A stretch of DNA of 34,831 bases from Clostridia bacterium (GTDB taxonomy: Bacteria > Bacillota > Clostridia > Christensenellales > Borkfalkiaceae), in assembly GCA_017397305.1 (NCBI GenBank), contig JAFQJB010000002.1:1-34831 (forward strand). The letters run 5' to 3'. The position numbers and the translations under genes are program-made. Numbering within the stretch: position 1 is the stretch's first letter; each line of letters begins with the position of its first letter. Shown piece by piece: positions 1 to 7,860 of this stretch. The notes below the pieces were generated by a model. It did no database searches. It was not told the origin of the DNA and was given only the letters and a program-made list of their open reading frames with translations.

Positions 1-359
1 GGCTGACGCAGACGACAAGGCAGAATTGATAGCATTGATTTCTAACTTGGAAACTGCACTTAACAATGCGAAGAGTGAACTTGCAAAAGCAGACGTTGAT
101 AACTTGGCAACAATTAGAAGCGAAATTGCACAAACAAAGAGCGGTTTGGAAAGCGTGATTGCTGACCTCAAGGCTGAACTCGATAAAGATATTGCAGATT
201 TAACTTCTAAGCTTGAAGCAGCAAAAGCTGAATTGGTTAAGGCTGACGCAGACGACAAGGCAGAATTGATAGCATTGATTTCTAACTTGGAAACTGCACT
301 TAACAATGCGAAGAGTGAACTTGCAAAAGCAGACGTTGATAACTTGGCAACAATTAGAA
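1..359 (+). repeat. 240-bp tandem coding repeat
   Basis: Bases 1-119 and 241-359 are identical over all 119 positions and diverge at the next base (g versus a). The period is 240 bp, or 80 codons, so the frame is kept. Identity at synonymous positions indicates recent duplication or gene conversion. More copies are likely left of the window. Confidence 0.9.
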
Positions 360-562
360 ATGAGATTGAAAATCTTAGCAACAGTGTAAATGCTGAAATT
401 GACAATCTTGAAAAAGCGCTTGAACAAGTTGAATCAGAACTTTTAGGACAGATTGGTTCATTGAAAAAAGCACTTAAAATTATTACATCCATATTGGGTA
501 TAGTTCTCTTGTTAACGGCTACGGGAGTAATAGTTCTTACAATCAAGGGCAAGAGAGACTAA
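1..562 (+). CDS. Coiled-coil repeat protein with C-terminal membrane anchor (5' end missing)
   Basis: The frame is open from base 2, so the true start lies left of the window; 186 residues are visible. The sequence is almost entirely Ala/Leu/Lys/Glu/Asp-rich heptad-like helix, as expected for a long coiled coil. The last 30 residues hold one hydrophobic segment of about 22 residues followed by the short basic tail KGKRD, so the protein is probably tail-anchored with the coiled coil on one face of the membrane. An 80-residue unit beginning ADADDKAEL repeats at exactly 240 bases. No enzymatic motif is visible. A structural, surface or division-related role is possible but not shown. A terminator follows directly. 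Confidence 0.75.
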   Translation, partial: ADADDKAELIALISNLETALNNAKSELAKADVDNLATIRSEIAQTKSGLESVIADLKAELDKDIADLTSKLEAAKAELVKADADDKAELIALISNLETALNNAKSELAKADVDNLATIRNEIENLSNSVNAEIDNLEKALEQVESELLGQIGSLKKALKIITSILGIVLLLTATGVIVLTIKGKRD

Positions 563-584
563 AACTAACTTTTTCTCAAAATAA

Positions 585-617
585 GAAAAAAGACGGCAGT
601 GATGCCGCCTTTTTTCT
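585..617 (+). terminator. Rho-independent terminator after the coiled-coil gene
   Basis: A stem of cggca/tgccg is extended by an A-run pairing with a T-run across one mismatch, and a poly-T tract follows. It lies 22 bases past the stop. Confidence 0.75.
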
Positions 618-718
618 TTCTTAATATTATTCAAATCTTAATTGAGGTTGATGGGATATTTATCGTATGTAGTGTGGGGATTAAAGTTAAAGAGGGAACC
701 TAAAAACCATAAAAGTCA

Positions 719-747
719 TTGACTAAATTTTTATTAGGTGATAGAAT
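719..747 (+). promoter_or_regulatory. Sigma-A promoter for the Pr6Pr-like/FliB pair
   Basis: TTGACT (719-724), a 17-base spacer, then TAGAAT (742-747). The start codon at 803 is about 50 bases downstream. Nothing else recognisable lies between the upstream terminator and this site. Confidence 0.55.
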
Positions 748-802
748 AAAAAAGTAACGAGATTGTTTGAAAACGTGCAAAAAGGAAAGGCAAAGGAAAA
801 AG

Positions 803-1522
803 ATGTTAAGAGAAAAATTAAAGAGATTTTATGATGAATATTTGCCGATAATTTCCAACCTTTTGATATTCGTTTTTGCTATTGTTGGGTTTTTGGTTTC
901 TTGCATATACGCACGCAGAGACGGGTATTATCATTGGTTGACAAGGTTGTTGTATTTTACCCAGCAATCTAATCTTTGGATTGGTATTACGTCGGCAGTT
1001 TTTGCCGTTATGCTGATTAAAGGCAACGTTAAAGAAAAGTATATGAAGGTGATAAGCGTATTAAAATACGTTTTCACGGTATCTATAACCATAACCGGTT
1101 TTATCTTTTGCACCGTGCTTGCACCTTTTGCCGACTTTGATATATGGACGTTTGCTACCATTGTGACGCACGTGGTTGTTCCCTTGCTTTCCATCTTTGA
1201 TTTTTTTGCAAACGGCAAAATTTTAAGCGCAAGCAAAAAACAAGTGTGGCTAACATTTATCCCGCCCTTATTCTATTTTATTTTTGCGGGGATTTTGTGT
1301 GTGTTAAAGGTCGATTTTGGGCGAGGCGACCCCTTCCCATATTTCTTTATGGACTTCTATTCGGAGGTGGGGTTATTCGGGTTTGTATTCAAATGGCCAC
1401 CCGAAATAGGCTCGTTTTATTGGATAGTTTTTTTCTTCGGCTTTATATATTTATTAGGTTTTGTGTATCGAAGAATTCATTTAAGATTATGTAACAAAAG
1501 GAAAAATCATAAGGCGAGATGA
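803..1522 (+). CDS. Pr6Pr-family-like integral membrane protein
   Basis: A 239-residue protein with about six hydrophobic segments and the phrase FTQQSNLWIG in the second segment. This resembles the FT-x-QSNLL signature of the Pr6Pr family, a six-helix membrane family of unknown function. The start at ATG 803 is preferred over the TTG at 767 because AAAGGA (792-797) sits at ribosome-binding distance and MLREKLKRFY leads straight into the first helix. The C-terminus is basic (CNKRKNHKAR), so it is probably cytoplasmic. The stop overlaps the next start as ATGA (1519-1522), which implies translational coupling to the FliB-like protein. The family assignment rests on one motif and the topology. 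Confidence 0.6.
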   Translation: MLREKLKRFYDEYLPIISNLLIFVFAIVGFLVSCIYARRDGYYHWLTRLLYFTQQSNLWIGITSAVFAVMLIKGNVKEKYMKVISVLKYVFTVSITITGFIFCTVLAPFADFDIWTFATIVTHVVVPLLSIFDFFANGKILSASKKQVWLTFIPPLFYFIFAGILCVLKVDFGRGDPFPYFFMDFYSEVGLFGFVFKWPPEIGSFYWIVFFFGFIYLLGFVYRRIHLRLCNKRKNHKAR

Positions 1523-2460
1523 AACAATATTTCTTAAATTACTATCCCAATTTTAAGTGCGTTGCGGGGAAGTGTAAGCACACTTGTTGTGCGGGCTGGG
1601 AAATGAATATTGACCCCGACACGCTAGCTAAATATAAGGCTGAAAGCACGGACTTTGGCGAACGGTTAAAAAAGGGAATAAACTTCAAAAAATCGCAGTT
1701 TAAGGCGGATAAAGCGGGGCGGTGCGCCTTTTTGAACGACGAGGGGCTATGTGATATAATAGTTAACCTTGGCGAGCAAAGGCTGTGTCAAGTTTGCCGT
1801 GACCACCCGCGATTTAGAAGTTTTTTTGACGATAGAACTGAGACGGGACTTGGGTTTTGCTGTGAGGAGGCTACGAGAATTATTTTATCGTTTGAAGATA
1901 AAATAGCACCCGTACTAGATAGTGACGACAAAAACGACCAACCGCTTGACTTTAACCAAAAAAACATTATTGATTTTAGACAAAAGGCAATTGATATCGT
2001 TCAAGATAGGGAAAGGGGTGCATCTAGTAGGACAGAAGACCTTTTAAGGCTATGTAGGGCTGAGATAGGCGAGGGCGAGCATAAAAAGATTTGCAAAGTC
2101 TTTTTGTCGTTTGAAAGGCTTAATAAAGGCTGGACGGCACGGCTTAAAAGCATTAAGGATAAACCCTTAAAAACCCATACCGATAAAGATTTGGCACTCT
2201 ATTTCGAGCAGTTTTTGGTAAACGGCTTGTATCGGCACTTATATTTAGCAGAGGACACCTTTTTCGTGCGTGCAATAACCACCGCTCTGGTTGTTTCATG
2301 GTGGGTTATACAAAGTGTCTACCACGAGGAAAATACGGCGGGAGAGGTAGATTTTGGGCTTATCTTGGATATTGTAAGGGCGTTTTCCGCAGAGGTCGAA
2401 TACAGCCAAAAGAATTTGGGTAAACTTTTTGATTTTTGCGCTAAATTTATTAAAATTTAA
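1519..2460 (+). CDS. fliB: FliB-family (lysine-N-methylase-like) cysteine-rich protein
   Basis: A 313-residue protein. The N-terminus carries Cys14, Cys19, Cys23 and Cys24 (pattern CVAGKCKHTCCAGW), then CAFLNDEGLC, LCQVCRDHPRF and GFCCEE. This is the conserved Cys pattern of FliB proteins, which methylate lysines of flagellin in enterobacteria and are thought to hold an iron-sulfur cluster. FliB is usually nearer 400 residues, so the C-terminal part is short here. No flagellin or other flagellar gene is in the window, so the substrate may differ. The start overlaps the upstream stop (ATGA). A bidirectional terminator follows at 2464-2491. Confidence 0.8.
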   Translation: MKQYFLNYYPNFKCVAGKCKHTCCAGWEMNIDPDTLAKYKAESTDFGERLKKGINFKKSQFKADKAGRCAFLNDEGLCDIIVNLGEQRLCQVCRDHPRFRSFFDDRTETGLGFCCEEATRIILSFEDKIAPVLDSDDKNDQPLDFNQKNIIDFRQKAIDIVQDRERGASSRTEDLLRLCRAEIGEGEHKKICKVFLSFERLNKGWTARLKSIKDKPLKTHTDKDLALYFEQFLVNGLYRHLYLAEDTFFVRAITTALVVSWWVIQSVYHEENTAGEVDFGLILDIVRAFSAEVEYSQKNLGKLFDFCAKFIKI

Positions 2461-2463
2461 AAT

Positions 2464-2491
2464 AAAAAATCGGTCGAGGCGACCGATTTTT
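2464..2491. terminator. Bidirectional terminator between convergent genes
   Basis: The stem aatcggtc/gaccgatt has an A-run on one side and a T-run on the other. It serves the FliB-like gene on plus and the DUF2804 gene on minus, which ends at 2495. Confidence 0.8.
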
Positions 2492-2494
2492 CTT

Positions 2495-3529
2495 TTACTC
2501 TTTAATCTTGCTGATTTTTTTGCCGTTCATAAATCTAGCCTTATCTTTGTTAAAGCCAATCTCAAAAATACCACGGCATTTTACTCCGTCAATCTCGTAG
2601 TTGGCAATGCCCTCAACCAAGGTGTAATCGCCGTTTTCGAACACGTAAGGAACGTATCTTAAAAGGTTTGCCTTTATTTCAATCTTACGTTTTTTATTTG
2701 TTGTTGCAACCAGGGAAAGTTGCTTTGGAACTTCGCCGGTAACTATTTCGTTGCGGTTGTAGTGGGCTTTGGTAACGTATTCGATGGGATTAGCACCATT
2801 TCTAACGTGTCCAACTTCAAGGATTGTTAGATAGGGGTAGGAAACCATAGAGAAGTTAAGTGCATAATCGTCGCAGAGTGCCGCAAGCCATAGGTGGTTA
2901 TTCATATAGCCCCAAACCCTTCTACCGAAAGAGTGGTCTCTCAAACACGGCAAATCGATATCGAAAACACGTCCGTCGATAGTAACCGAGCCGAAAAGTC
3001 TACCTTCTTGTTCGTAGTGAACGGAGTTGTTTTTCTTAAACCCTGCAAAATATTCTTTGGTCCACTTATCGTGCGCCATTGCGGTGCCCATTCTTGACGA
3101 GGGCATATGGTAAAAGAAGTCAACGGCGGGCTTATCCGACTTAAAATCGCAATTCGCTTTGCAAGGAACGACTTTTCCGTCCTTATCGGTAAGTTCGCCT
3201 TCAAAAGAAAAACTCCACGCGCCGTTATCGTTTTTAACCTTTAAGGGTGAAGTTTTGGCGGTGTAGAGAAGGGTGGTGTGGTAGAAATTATTTTCTTCCG
3301 TGTCAAAATAGAACCAAACTTCAGCACTGCCGTCGTCACGAAGTCCAAGTCTTGTGTAAAGGCTTTGCTTATTTCGTGGGCAGTGTGCCGAAAAATAATA
3401 GCTGTTATTAAAAGTCCCGTCACCCTTTTTATCTATGGTGAAAGCTTCTGCCATTGCATAATCAAAAGGTTGTTTTTTCTTTCTTTTTTTGATGATTTTG
3501 GTCATGAATAACTTCTTTAAGTGGAACAT
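2495..3529 (-). CDS. DUF2804 family protein
   Basis: A 344-residue protein read from the ATG at 3529-3527, with GGAG six bases upstream. A longer in-frame extension to 3646 would run across the promoter and is rejected. The motifs HMPSSRMG, DHSFGRR and WGYMNNHLWL match DUF2804, a family distantly related to lipocalin-like hydroxyneurosporene synthase or tocopherol-cyclase folds. Its biochemical role is unknown. There is no signal peptide or membrane segment, and the N-terminus is strongly basic (KIIKKRKKKQ), which could help it bind membrane or nucleic acid. It has its own promoter, divergent from the EFR1-type gene. Confidence 0.8.
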   Translation of the reverse strand: MFHLKKLFMTKIIKKRKKKQPFDYAMAEAFTIDKKGDGTFNNSYYFSAHCPRNKQSLYTRLGLRDDGSAEVWFYFDTEENNFYHTTLLYTAKTSPLKVKNDNGAWSFSFEGELTDKDGKVVPCKANCDFKSDKPAVDFFYHMPSSRMGTAMAHDKWTKEYFAGFKKNNSVHYEQEGRLFGSVTIDGRVFDIDLPCLRDHSFGRRVWGYMNNHLWLAALCDDYALNFSMVSYPYLTILEVGHVRNGANPIEYVTKAHYNRNEIVTGEVPKQLSLVATTNKKRKIEIKANLLRYVPYVFENGDYTLVEGIANYEIDGVKCRGIFEIGFNKDKARFMNGKKISKIKE

Positions 3530-3557
3530 ATTAATTCTCCTAGTTAAAACTAAACAC

Positions 3558-3586
3558 ATTATATCATTAATTGTAAAAATTTGCAA
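3558..3586 (-). promoter_or_regulatory. Promoter of the DUF2804 gene
   Basis: On the minus strand: TTGCAA (3586-3581), a 17-base spacer, then TATAAT (3563-3558), about 30 bases upstream of the ATG. Confidence 0.7.
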
Positions 3587-3609
3587 TCGCTTAGACGTAT
3601 ATGTTTTTG

Positions 3610-3638
3610 TTGCAAAGTTATATAAATTGTAGTATAAT
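3610..3638 (+). promoter_or_regulatory. Promoter of the EFR1-type ferredoxin gene
   Basis: TTGCAA (3610-3615), a 17-base spacer, then TATAAT (3633-3638). It uses the same self-complementary -35 hexamer as the divergent promoter 23 bases away. The ribosome binding site AAAGGGG follows. Confidence 0.8.
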
Positions 3639-3665
3639 ATACCCATTACGAAAGGGGAAGATAAA

Positions 3666-4592
3666 ATGAAATTTTTGTTGGTGTATTACACAGGCACCTA
3701 TAACACTAGATATTTAAGCAATCAAATAAGTGAAAAACTGGCACTTCGTGGTCACGCCGTTGATAAGGTGGAAATAAATAGGGAAACTCCAATAGTTAGC
3801 ACCGAAGGGTACGATTACGTTGGGTTTAGTTATCCTATATACGGGTTTAACACCCCACTTGCCTTTGATAAATACGTTAAAAAGCTTAAATTTACCAAGG
3901 GTCAAAAGTACTTTATATATAAAAATAGCGGTGAAACATTGGGTATGAATAATGCTTCAAGCCGTGGGATATTAAGACTGATGAAACGTCGCAAGGCGGT
4001 TTTTGCGGGTGAATATCACTTTGTTATGCCATATAATATCCACTTTAAGTATGATGAAGATTTTGTTAAGGAAATCTTGATTAAGGACGATAAACTTGCC
4101 CAAATCATGATTTACAATCTTGAAAATCAAAAAATTGAAAGGATAAAGAGTAAGTTTATATATAACTTTTCGGCATTCTTTGTGGGTATTGTTAAAATAG
4201 CGGGCAACGTAAACTCATTTTTATACAAGGTCGATAAAGACAAGTGTGTTAACTGTATGAAATGCGTTAAGGACTGTCCCGAAAAGAATATTTACGTTAA
4301 AAAGGGCAAGATAAAGTTCCACCACCACTGCGATATGTGCATGAGATGCTCTTTCTTTTGCCCCACAAACGCTATAAAGATAGGATTTTTGGACTGGTGG
4401 CACTGGAAGGTTAACGGCGATTATAAACTTGCTAAACTTGCAAGTGAGGGCGCACCTGAAAAGCCGTACATAACAAAGGATAGTAAAGGATTTTACAAGT
4501 GTTTCCATAAAACCTTTACGAATATTGATGAAGAATACCAAAGACTTTTTGGTGACGTAGAAACTGAGAATAATGAGAAACAAGCAATCTAA
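3666..4592 (+). CDS. EFR1-type flavodoxin plus 2x[4Fe-4S] ferredoxin protein
   Basis: A 308-residue protein. The N-terminal 150 residues are flavodoxin-like, with the FMN phosphate loop YYTGTYNTRY near residue 10. The C-terminal part holds two bacterial ferredoxin motifs: Cys194-x2-Cys197-x2-Cys200-x3-Cys204-Pro and Cys222-x2-Cys225-x2-Cys228-x3-Cys232-Pro. This order is that of the EFR1-family ferrodoxins common in anaerobic Firmicutes and archaea. It should carry electrons in the cytoplasm between FMN and two 4Fe-4S clusters; its partner is not evident from the neighbours. It is transcribed alone and ends at a strong terminator. Confidence 0.88.
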   Translation: MKFLLVYYTGTYNTRYLSNQISEKLALRGHAVDKVEINRETPIVSTEGYDYVGFSYPIYGFNTPLAFDKYVKKLKFTKGQKYFIYKNSGETLGMNNASSRGILRLMKRRKAVFAGEYHFVMPYNIHFKYDEDFVKEILIKDDKLAQIMIYNLENQKIERIKSKFIYNFSAFFVGIVKIAGNVNSFLYKVDKDKCVNCMKCVKDCPEKNIYVKKGKIKFHHHCDMCMRCSFFCPTNAIKIGFLDWWHWKVNGDYKLAKLASEGAPEKPYITKDSKGFYKCFHKTFTNIDEEYQRLFGDVETENNEKQAI

Positions 4593-4600
4593 TAAAAACG

Positions 4601-4628
4601 AAAAAGCCACTTAGAAAGTGGCTTTTTT
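4601..4628. terminator. Bidirectional terminator
   Basis: The stem aaaaagccact/agtggcttttt has a 5-base loop. It lies between the convergent EFR1-type and XRE genes. Confidence 0.85.
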
Positions 4629-4640
4629 TATGGGCAACGA

Positions 4641-5249
4641 TTATTTTTTTGCTTTTGGATAACGTTTTGGGAATAGGGCGGAAATAACGTTTATGCCCTC
4701 CATTGGAATGAAAAGGATAAATAACTGCCAAAAGTTATACTTAATGTAGGTAAAGTAGAAAAAGGCAAGCAGGCTTGAAGTAGTTAGTGTTAAAAGAAGA
4801 AGGTTGAGCCATTTTAAGTTAAAATTCTTTCTCGTCTTTCTATAAATGATAATGCAAGAAACGGGGATAGCCGAAATGAAAATTTGCCAAAAATAAATTT
4901 GTTTTATCATTATCAGTCCCACGTAAACTAAAACTGCAATTAGCCATGCGGTAACCACGGCAAGACTTAAAACCGAATAGATGTTTATTTCCTCTTGGTT
5001 TTTTTGTTTGCTGTTTTCATCGTATTTACCTATAACGTTTTCGCTCACCAAGTCCTCTAGAGTAACGTTATAGAACTTTGCAAGTTTAATTAGGGTGGAT
5101 ATATCGGGGGTAGAGGTGCCGTTTTCCCACCTGCTTATCGTTTTATCCGAGTACCCAATTGCCTCCGACAGTTCAGCCTGCTTTAAGTTTTTGTGCTTTC
5201 TTAAATCAATAAGATTTTGCGCTATAATTTTTTCCGTTGTGTTTTCCAT
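4641..5249 (-). CDS. XRE-family regulator with four C-terminal membrane helices
   Basis: A 202-residue protein. Residues 7-65 are a classic HTH_3 domain: NLIDLRKHKNLKQAELSEAI, then the recognition segment YSDKTISRWENG. Four hydrophobic segments follow at about 91-115, 117-136, 147-169 and 173-193, so the DNA-binding head is tethered to the membrane. Such proteins usually sense an envelope or small-molecule signal and act on a neighbouring operon. The divergent dikinase operon is the obvious target. The -10 box ends six bases before the ATG, so the message is predicted to be leaderless. Confidence 0.85.
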   Translation of the reverse strand: MENTTEKIIAQNLIDLRKHKNLKQAELSEAIGYSDKTISRWENGTSTPDISTLIKLAKFYNVTLEDLVSENVIGKYDENSKQKNQEEINIYSVLSLAVVTAWLIAVLVYVGLIMIKQIYFWQIFISAIPVSCIIIYRKTRKNFNLKWLNLLLLTLTTSSLLAFFYFTYIKYNFWQLFILFIPMEGINVISALFPKRYPKAKK

Positions 5250-5255
5250 ACTCTT

Positions 5256-5283
5256 ATTATACTACAAAAAAGCCACTTGTCAA
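5256..5283 (-). promoter_or_regulatory. XRE gene promoter, predicted leaderless
   Basis: On the minus strand: TTGACA (5283-5278), a 16-base spacer, then TATAAT (5261-5256). Only AAGAGT separates the -10 from the ATG at 5249, which puts the expected +1 at or next to the start codon. No usable ribosome binding site fits. Confidence 0.7.
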
Positions 5284-5305
5284 TACGTAAAACGCAACAA
5301 AAAGG

Positions 5306-5362
5306 AAAATTCTCATTTGGCGAGAATGTCGTTCTCTCGATTTTAGAGAATAAGAGAATTTT
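5306..5362. promoter_or_regulatory. Cluster of TTCTC/GAGAA inverted half-sites (operator candidate)
   Basis: Half-sites lie at 5310-5314 (TTCTC), 5322-5326 (GAGAA), 5332-5336 (TTCTC), 5346-5350 (GAGAA) and 5354-5358 (GAGAA). They form nested inverted repeats: aaaattctc/gagaatttt outside, attctc/gagaat and ttctct/agagaa inside. The cluster sits between the XRE promoter and the dikinase operon promoter, where an autoregulatory operator would be expected. Confidence 0.5.
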
Positions 5363-5378
5363 GTGTCTTGCGATTTGA

Positions 5379-5406
5379 TTTACTTTTTTGTGAGTTTATA
5401 TATAAT
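5379..5406 (+). promoter_or_regulatory. Promoter of the dikinase-dehydratase operon
   Basis: TATAAT (5401-5406) with a weak -35, TTTACT (5379-5384), at 16 bases. TTGATT (5375-5380) is an alternative at 20 bases. A short stem tcggg/cccga (5414-5430) lies in the leader before the binding site AGAGGA. Confidence 0.5.
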
Positions 5407-5456
5407 ATAAAATGTCGGGTCACATGCCCGAATAAAAAAAGACTAAAGAGGAAAGT

Positions 5457-7856
5457 ATGAAAATTTATGATTTGTCTGCTATCCCCCAAGAAGTGCTTGA
5501 CAGCGTTGGCGGGAAGGCAAAAGGGTTAAACCAATTAACCAACTTTGGTTTTAAAGTGCCCAAAGGATTTATCCTTGTAGACGCACACAGCCAAGCTGAT
5601 TTTGAAGAGGCTTACCAATATTATGCTACTCACCAAATGGGTAAGGTTGCGGTTAGAAGTAGTGCAACCATTGAGGACGGCGTTAACTTTTCAAACGCAG
5701 GTCAATACGAAACATACCTTAACGTAAGTACTAAGGAAGAATTCTTGACCGACATTTCAAAATGTATAGAATCACTTCACAACCACAGAAGTGAAGTTTA
5801 TAGCAAAACCTTCTTGCACGGCGAAAACGATGAAGAACACAACAAGATGACCGTTGTCGTTCAACAAATGGTTGACGCAAAGTGTGCTGGTGTTTTGTTT
5901 ACCAAAGACCCCATGAACGCAAAGGACGTTTTAATCGAATGCGTTAGCGGACTTGGTGAAAGTCTTGTATCGGGTACTCAAACTGCTGAGCAATACAGGG
6001 TTGAGGACGGCAAGATTTTGGAAAACGAAAATAAACTTTTGACCGAAGCTGACGTAATGAGCTTGTATCAATCGGCAGTTAAGGCTGAACAAGCGTTCGG
6101 TATGCCTATGGATATGGAATGGGCAATGGATAAAGAGGGCGTTATTTATTTTGTTCAAGCCCGTCCTATCACCGTTGCTGCTGAAGACGAAGTTACCATT
6201 AACGAGTTTGACTACCCGCACGACGTTACCGACCAAACCATTACAACTTGTAACGTAAGAGAAATGCTTTCTTGTGCAGTTACGCCTTTAACTATGTCTA
6301 CTTCGGTTTTTGGGCTTGACTATGGTATGAGAAAGATGATGGAGAAAAACCACTCCATTAAAAACGTGGACGACTTGCCCGCATTCTCTTGCATCACACC
6401 TTTCTATAACAATATGTTCTTTAACCAAACGACTAACTACATCGTTTCGTATAGAATTGCAGGTACTTCAAAGGAAAGTTCGGACGTTGTTATTTGCGGT
6501 AGAGTTTTAGACGAATTCCCCGACAAATTCTCCGACCCATCTCCTCAAATCGTAAGGCTTGCACGTATGTTCTACTTCTTGCCCTATATCTTAAGCGGTA
6601 AAAAGGCAGTAAACGGCATGCAAAAGGTTATGGAAAGCTTGCACTTTAACTATGACGACACTATTGAAGGCTTGTATAAACAACAAGAAGACAATTTTGA
6701 ACTCTTGAAAGAAGCATGGTTCTGCCACTACTGTTCTTCATATTTTTCGGGCGCAGCATCAATGATGGCTTCAAGAGCGCTCACAAAAATGCTAGGGGAC
6801 TACAACAAGGCAAGCTTCTTGCTATCAGGTGCTCTTACGAATATCGAAGGTATTGAGAGCGCAAAAATAGTGGATATGATGAAAGACCTTGCTAAGTGCA
6901 TCGTTAAAAACAATCCCGATGCAGTAAAATACACCAAAGAACAACTTGCAGATTACATCAAAAACTCAACGGGAGAAGTTAAAGACTGCTACGATAACTT
7001 TATGAATATTAACGGCCACAGAGGTATTAACGAAAGCGAAATGCGCGTTAAGTGCTGGGGTGACGATTTGCTAGGCTTCTGCGACGCGCTTAGAGGTAGC
7101 ATTATCTCTTTAGATAAGGGCGACATCGTAAAAACGAAGGACTGGACCGATTACGTTGACGAAATTATGGCGCTTGTTAAACGCTCTAAGAGAAAGGGTA
7201 TCAAGTCGCAAATTCTTAAAGCAAGGTCTGGTGCATGGACGAGAGAACACACCAAATCATGCTGTATCAAAGTTACCAACGGCTTTAGAAAACTCTATAA
7301 CGTTATGGCTGAAAAAATGGTTGAGCAGGGTATATTGCCCGATGCCGACTTAATTTTCTTCCTCACGAAAGAAGAAATCGGCAAGCTTATTGAGGGCGAC
7401 AACGGTCTAATCAAAAAAGCTATGAAGAGAAGAAGACTCTATCCTACCCAATGCTCGCTTAGATTTAACGAAGTATATAGCGGAAAACCCGTACCTATCG
7501 AAGACGACACCGCTCTCGACAAGTCCGACTTCCAAGGAACACCTGCTTCTCCCGGTATCGTTACTGGTAAGGCAAGGGTTATAAGGTCAGTTGAAGACGC
7601 AAACAAACTTCAAGAAGGCGAAATTATGGTCGTTTCTTTAACCGACGTTGGTTGGACGCCCTATTATTGTCTCGCATCAGGCTTGATTACCGAAATTGGT
7701 TCATGCCTATCACACGGCGTCGTTGTTGCGCGTGAATACGGGCTTCCCACTATCGTTAGCGTTAAAGACATTATGCGTTCTATTAAGGACGGCGACGTTA
7801 TAACTATGGACGGCACCAAAGGTACCGTAACTTTAGTATCAAAGGAAGAGGAGTAA
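5457..7856 (+). CDS. Rifampicin-phosphotransferase-like dikinase (ATP-grasp plus C-terminal phospho-His domain)
   Basis: A 799-residue protein. Residues 1-245 are a PPDK-type ATP-binding domain, with VRSSATIEDG (66-75), GLGESLVSGT and the end motif FVQARPITV. Residues about 712-795 are the swivelling PEP-utiliser domain, with GSCLSHGVVVAREYGLP and the phospho-accepting His753. PEP synthase and PPDK place this domain centrally and end in a PEP/pyruvate barrel. Here it is last and the barrel is absent. That order matches rifampicin phosphotransferase, where a middle domain (here about 250-700) binds the acceptor. Expected chemistry: ATP + acceptor-OH gives AMP, phosphate and acceptor-phosphate through His753. 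The acceptor is unknown. First gene of a four-gene operon. Confidence 0.8.
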   Translation: MKIYDLSAIPQEVLDSVGGKAKGLNQLTNFGFKVPKGFILVDAHSQADFEEAYQYYATHQMGKVAVRSSATIEDGVNFSNAGQYETYLNVSTKEEFLTDISKCIESLHNHRSEVYSKTFLHGENDEEHNKMTVVVQQMVDAKCAGVLFTKDPMNAKDVLIECVSGLGESLVSGTQTAEQYRVEDGKILENENKLLTEADVMSLYQSAVKAEQAFGMPMDMEWAMDKEGVIYFVQARPITVAAEDEVTINEFDYPHDVTDQTITTCNVREMLSCAVTPLTMSTSVFGLDYGMRKMMEKNHSIKNVDDLPAFSCITPFYNNMFFNQTTNYIVSYRIAGTSKESSDVVICGRVLDEFPDKFSDPSPQIVRLARMFYFLPYILSGKKAVNGMQKVMESLHFNYDDTIEGLYKQQEDNFELLKEAWFCHYCSSYFSGAASMMASRALTKMLGDYNKASFLLSGALTNIEGIESAKIVDMMKDLAKCIVKNNPDAVKYTKEQLADYIKNSTGEVKDCYDNFMNINGHRGINESEMRVKCWGDDLLGFCDALRGSIISLDKGDIVKTKDWTDYVDEIMALVKRSKRKGIKSQILKARSGAWTREHTKSCCIKVTNGFRKLYNVMAEKMVEQGILPDADLIFFLTKEEIGKLIEGDNGLIKKAMKRRRLYPTQCSLRFNEVYSGKPVPIEDDTALDKSDFQGTPASPGIVTGKARVIRSVEDANKLQEGEIMVVSLTDVGWTPYYCLASGLITEIGSCLSHGVVVAREYGLPTIVSVKDIMRSIKDGDVITMDGTKGTVTLVSKEEE

Positions 7857-7860
7857 AATT

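Noticed and set aside
3530..3646. N-terminal extension of DUF2804
   Set aside because: The extra 39 codons cover the -10/-35 boxes, and the internal ATG has a good ribosome binding site.
5457..7856. Rifampicin resistance gene
   Set aside because: The architecture fits, but operon membership with an SDR and dehydratase argues for another acceptor, and resistance cannot be read from sequence.
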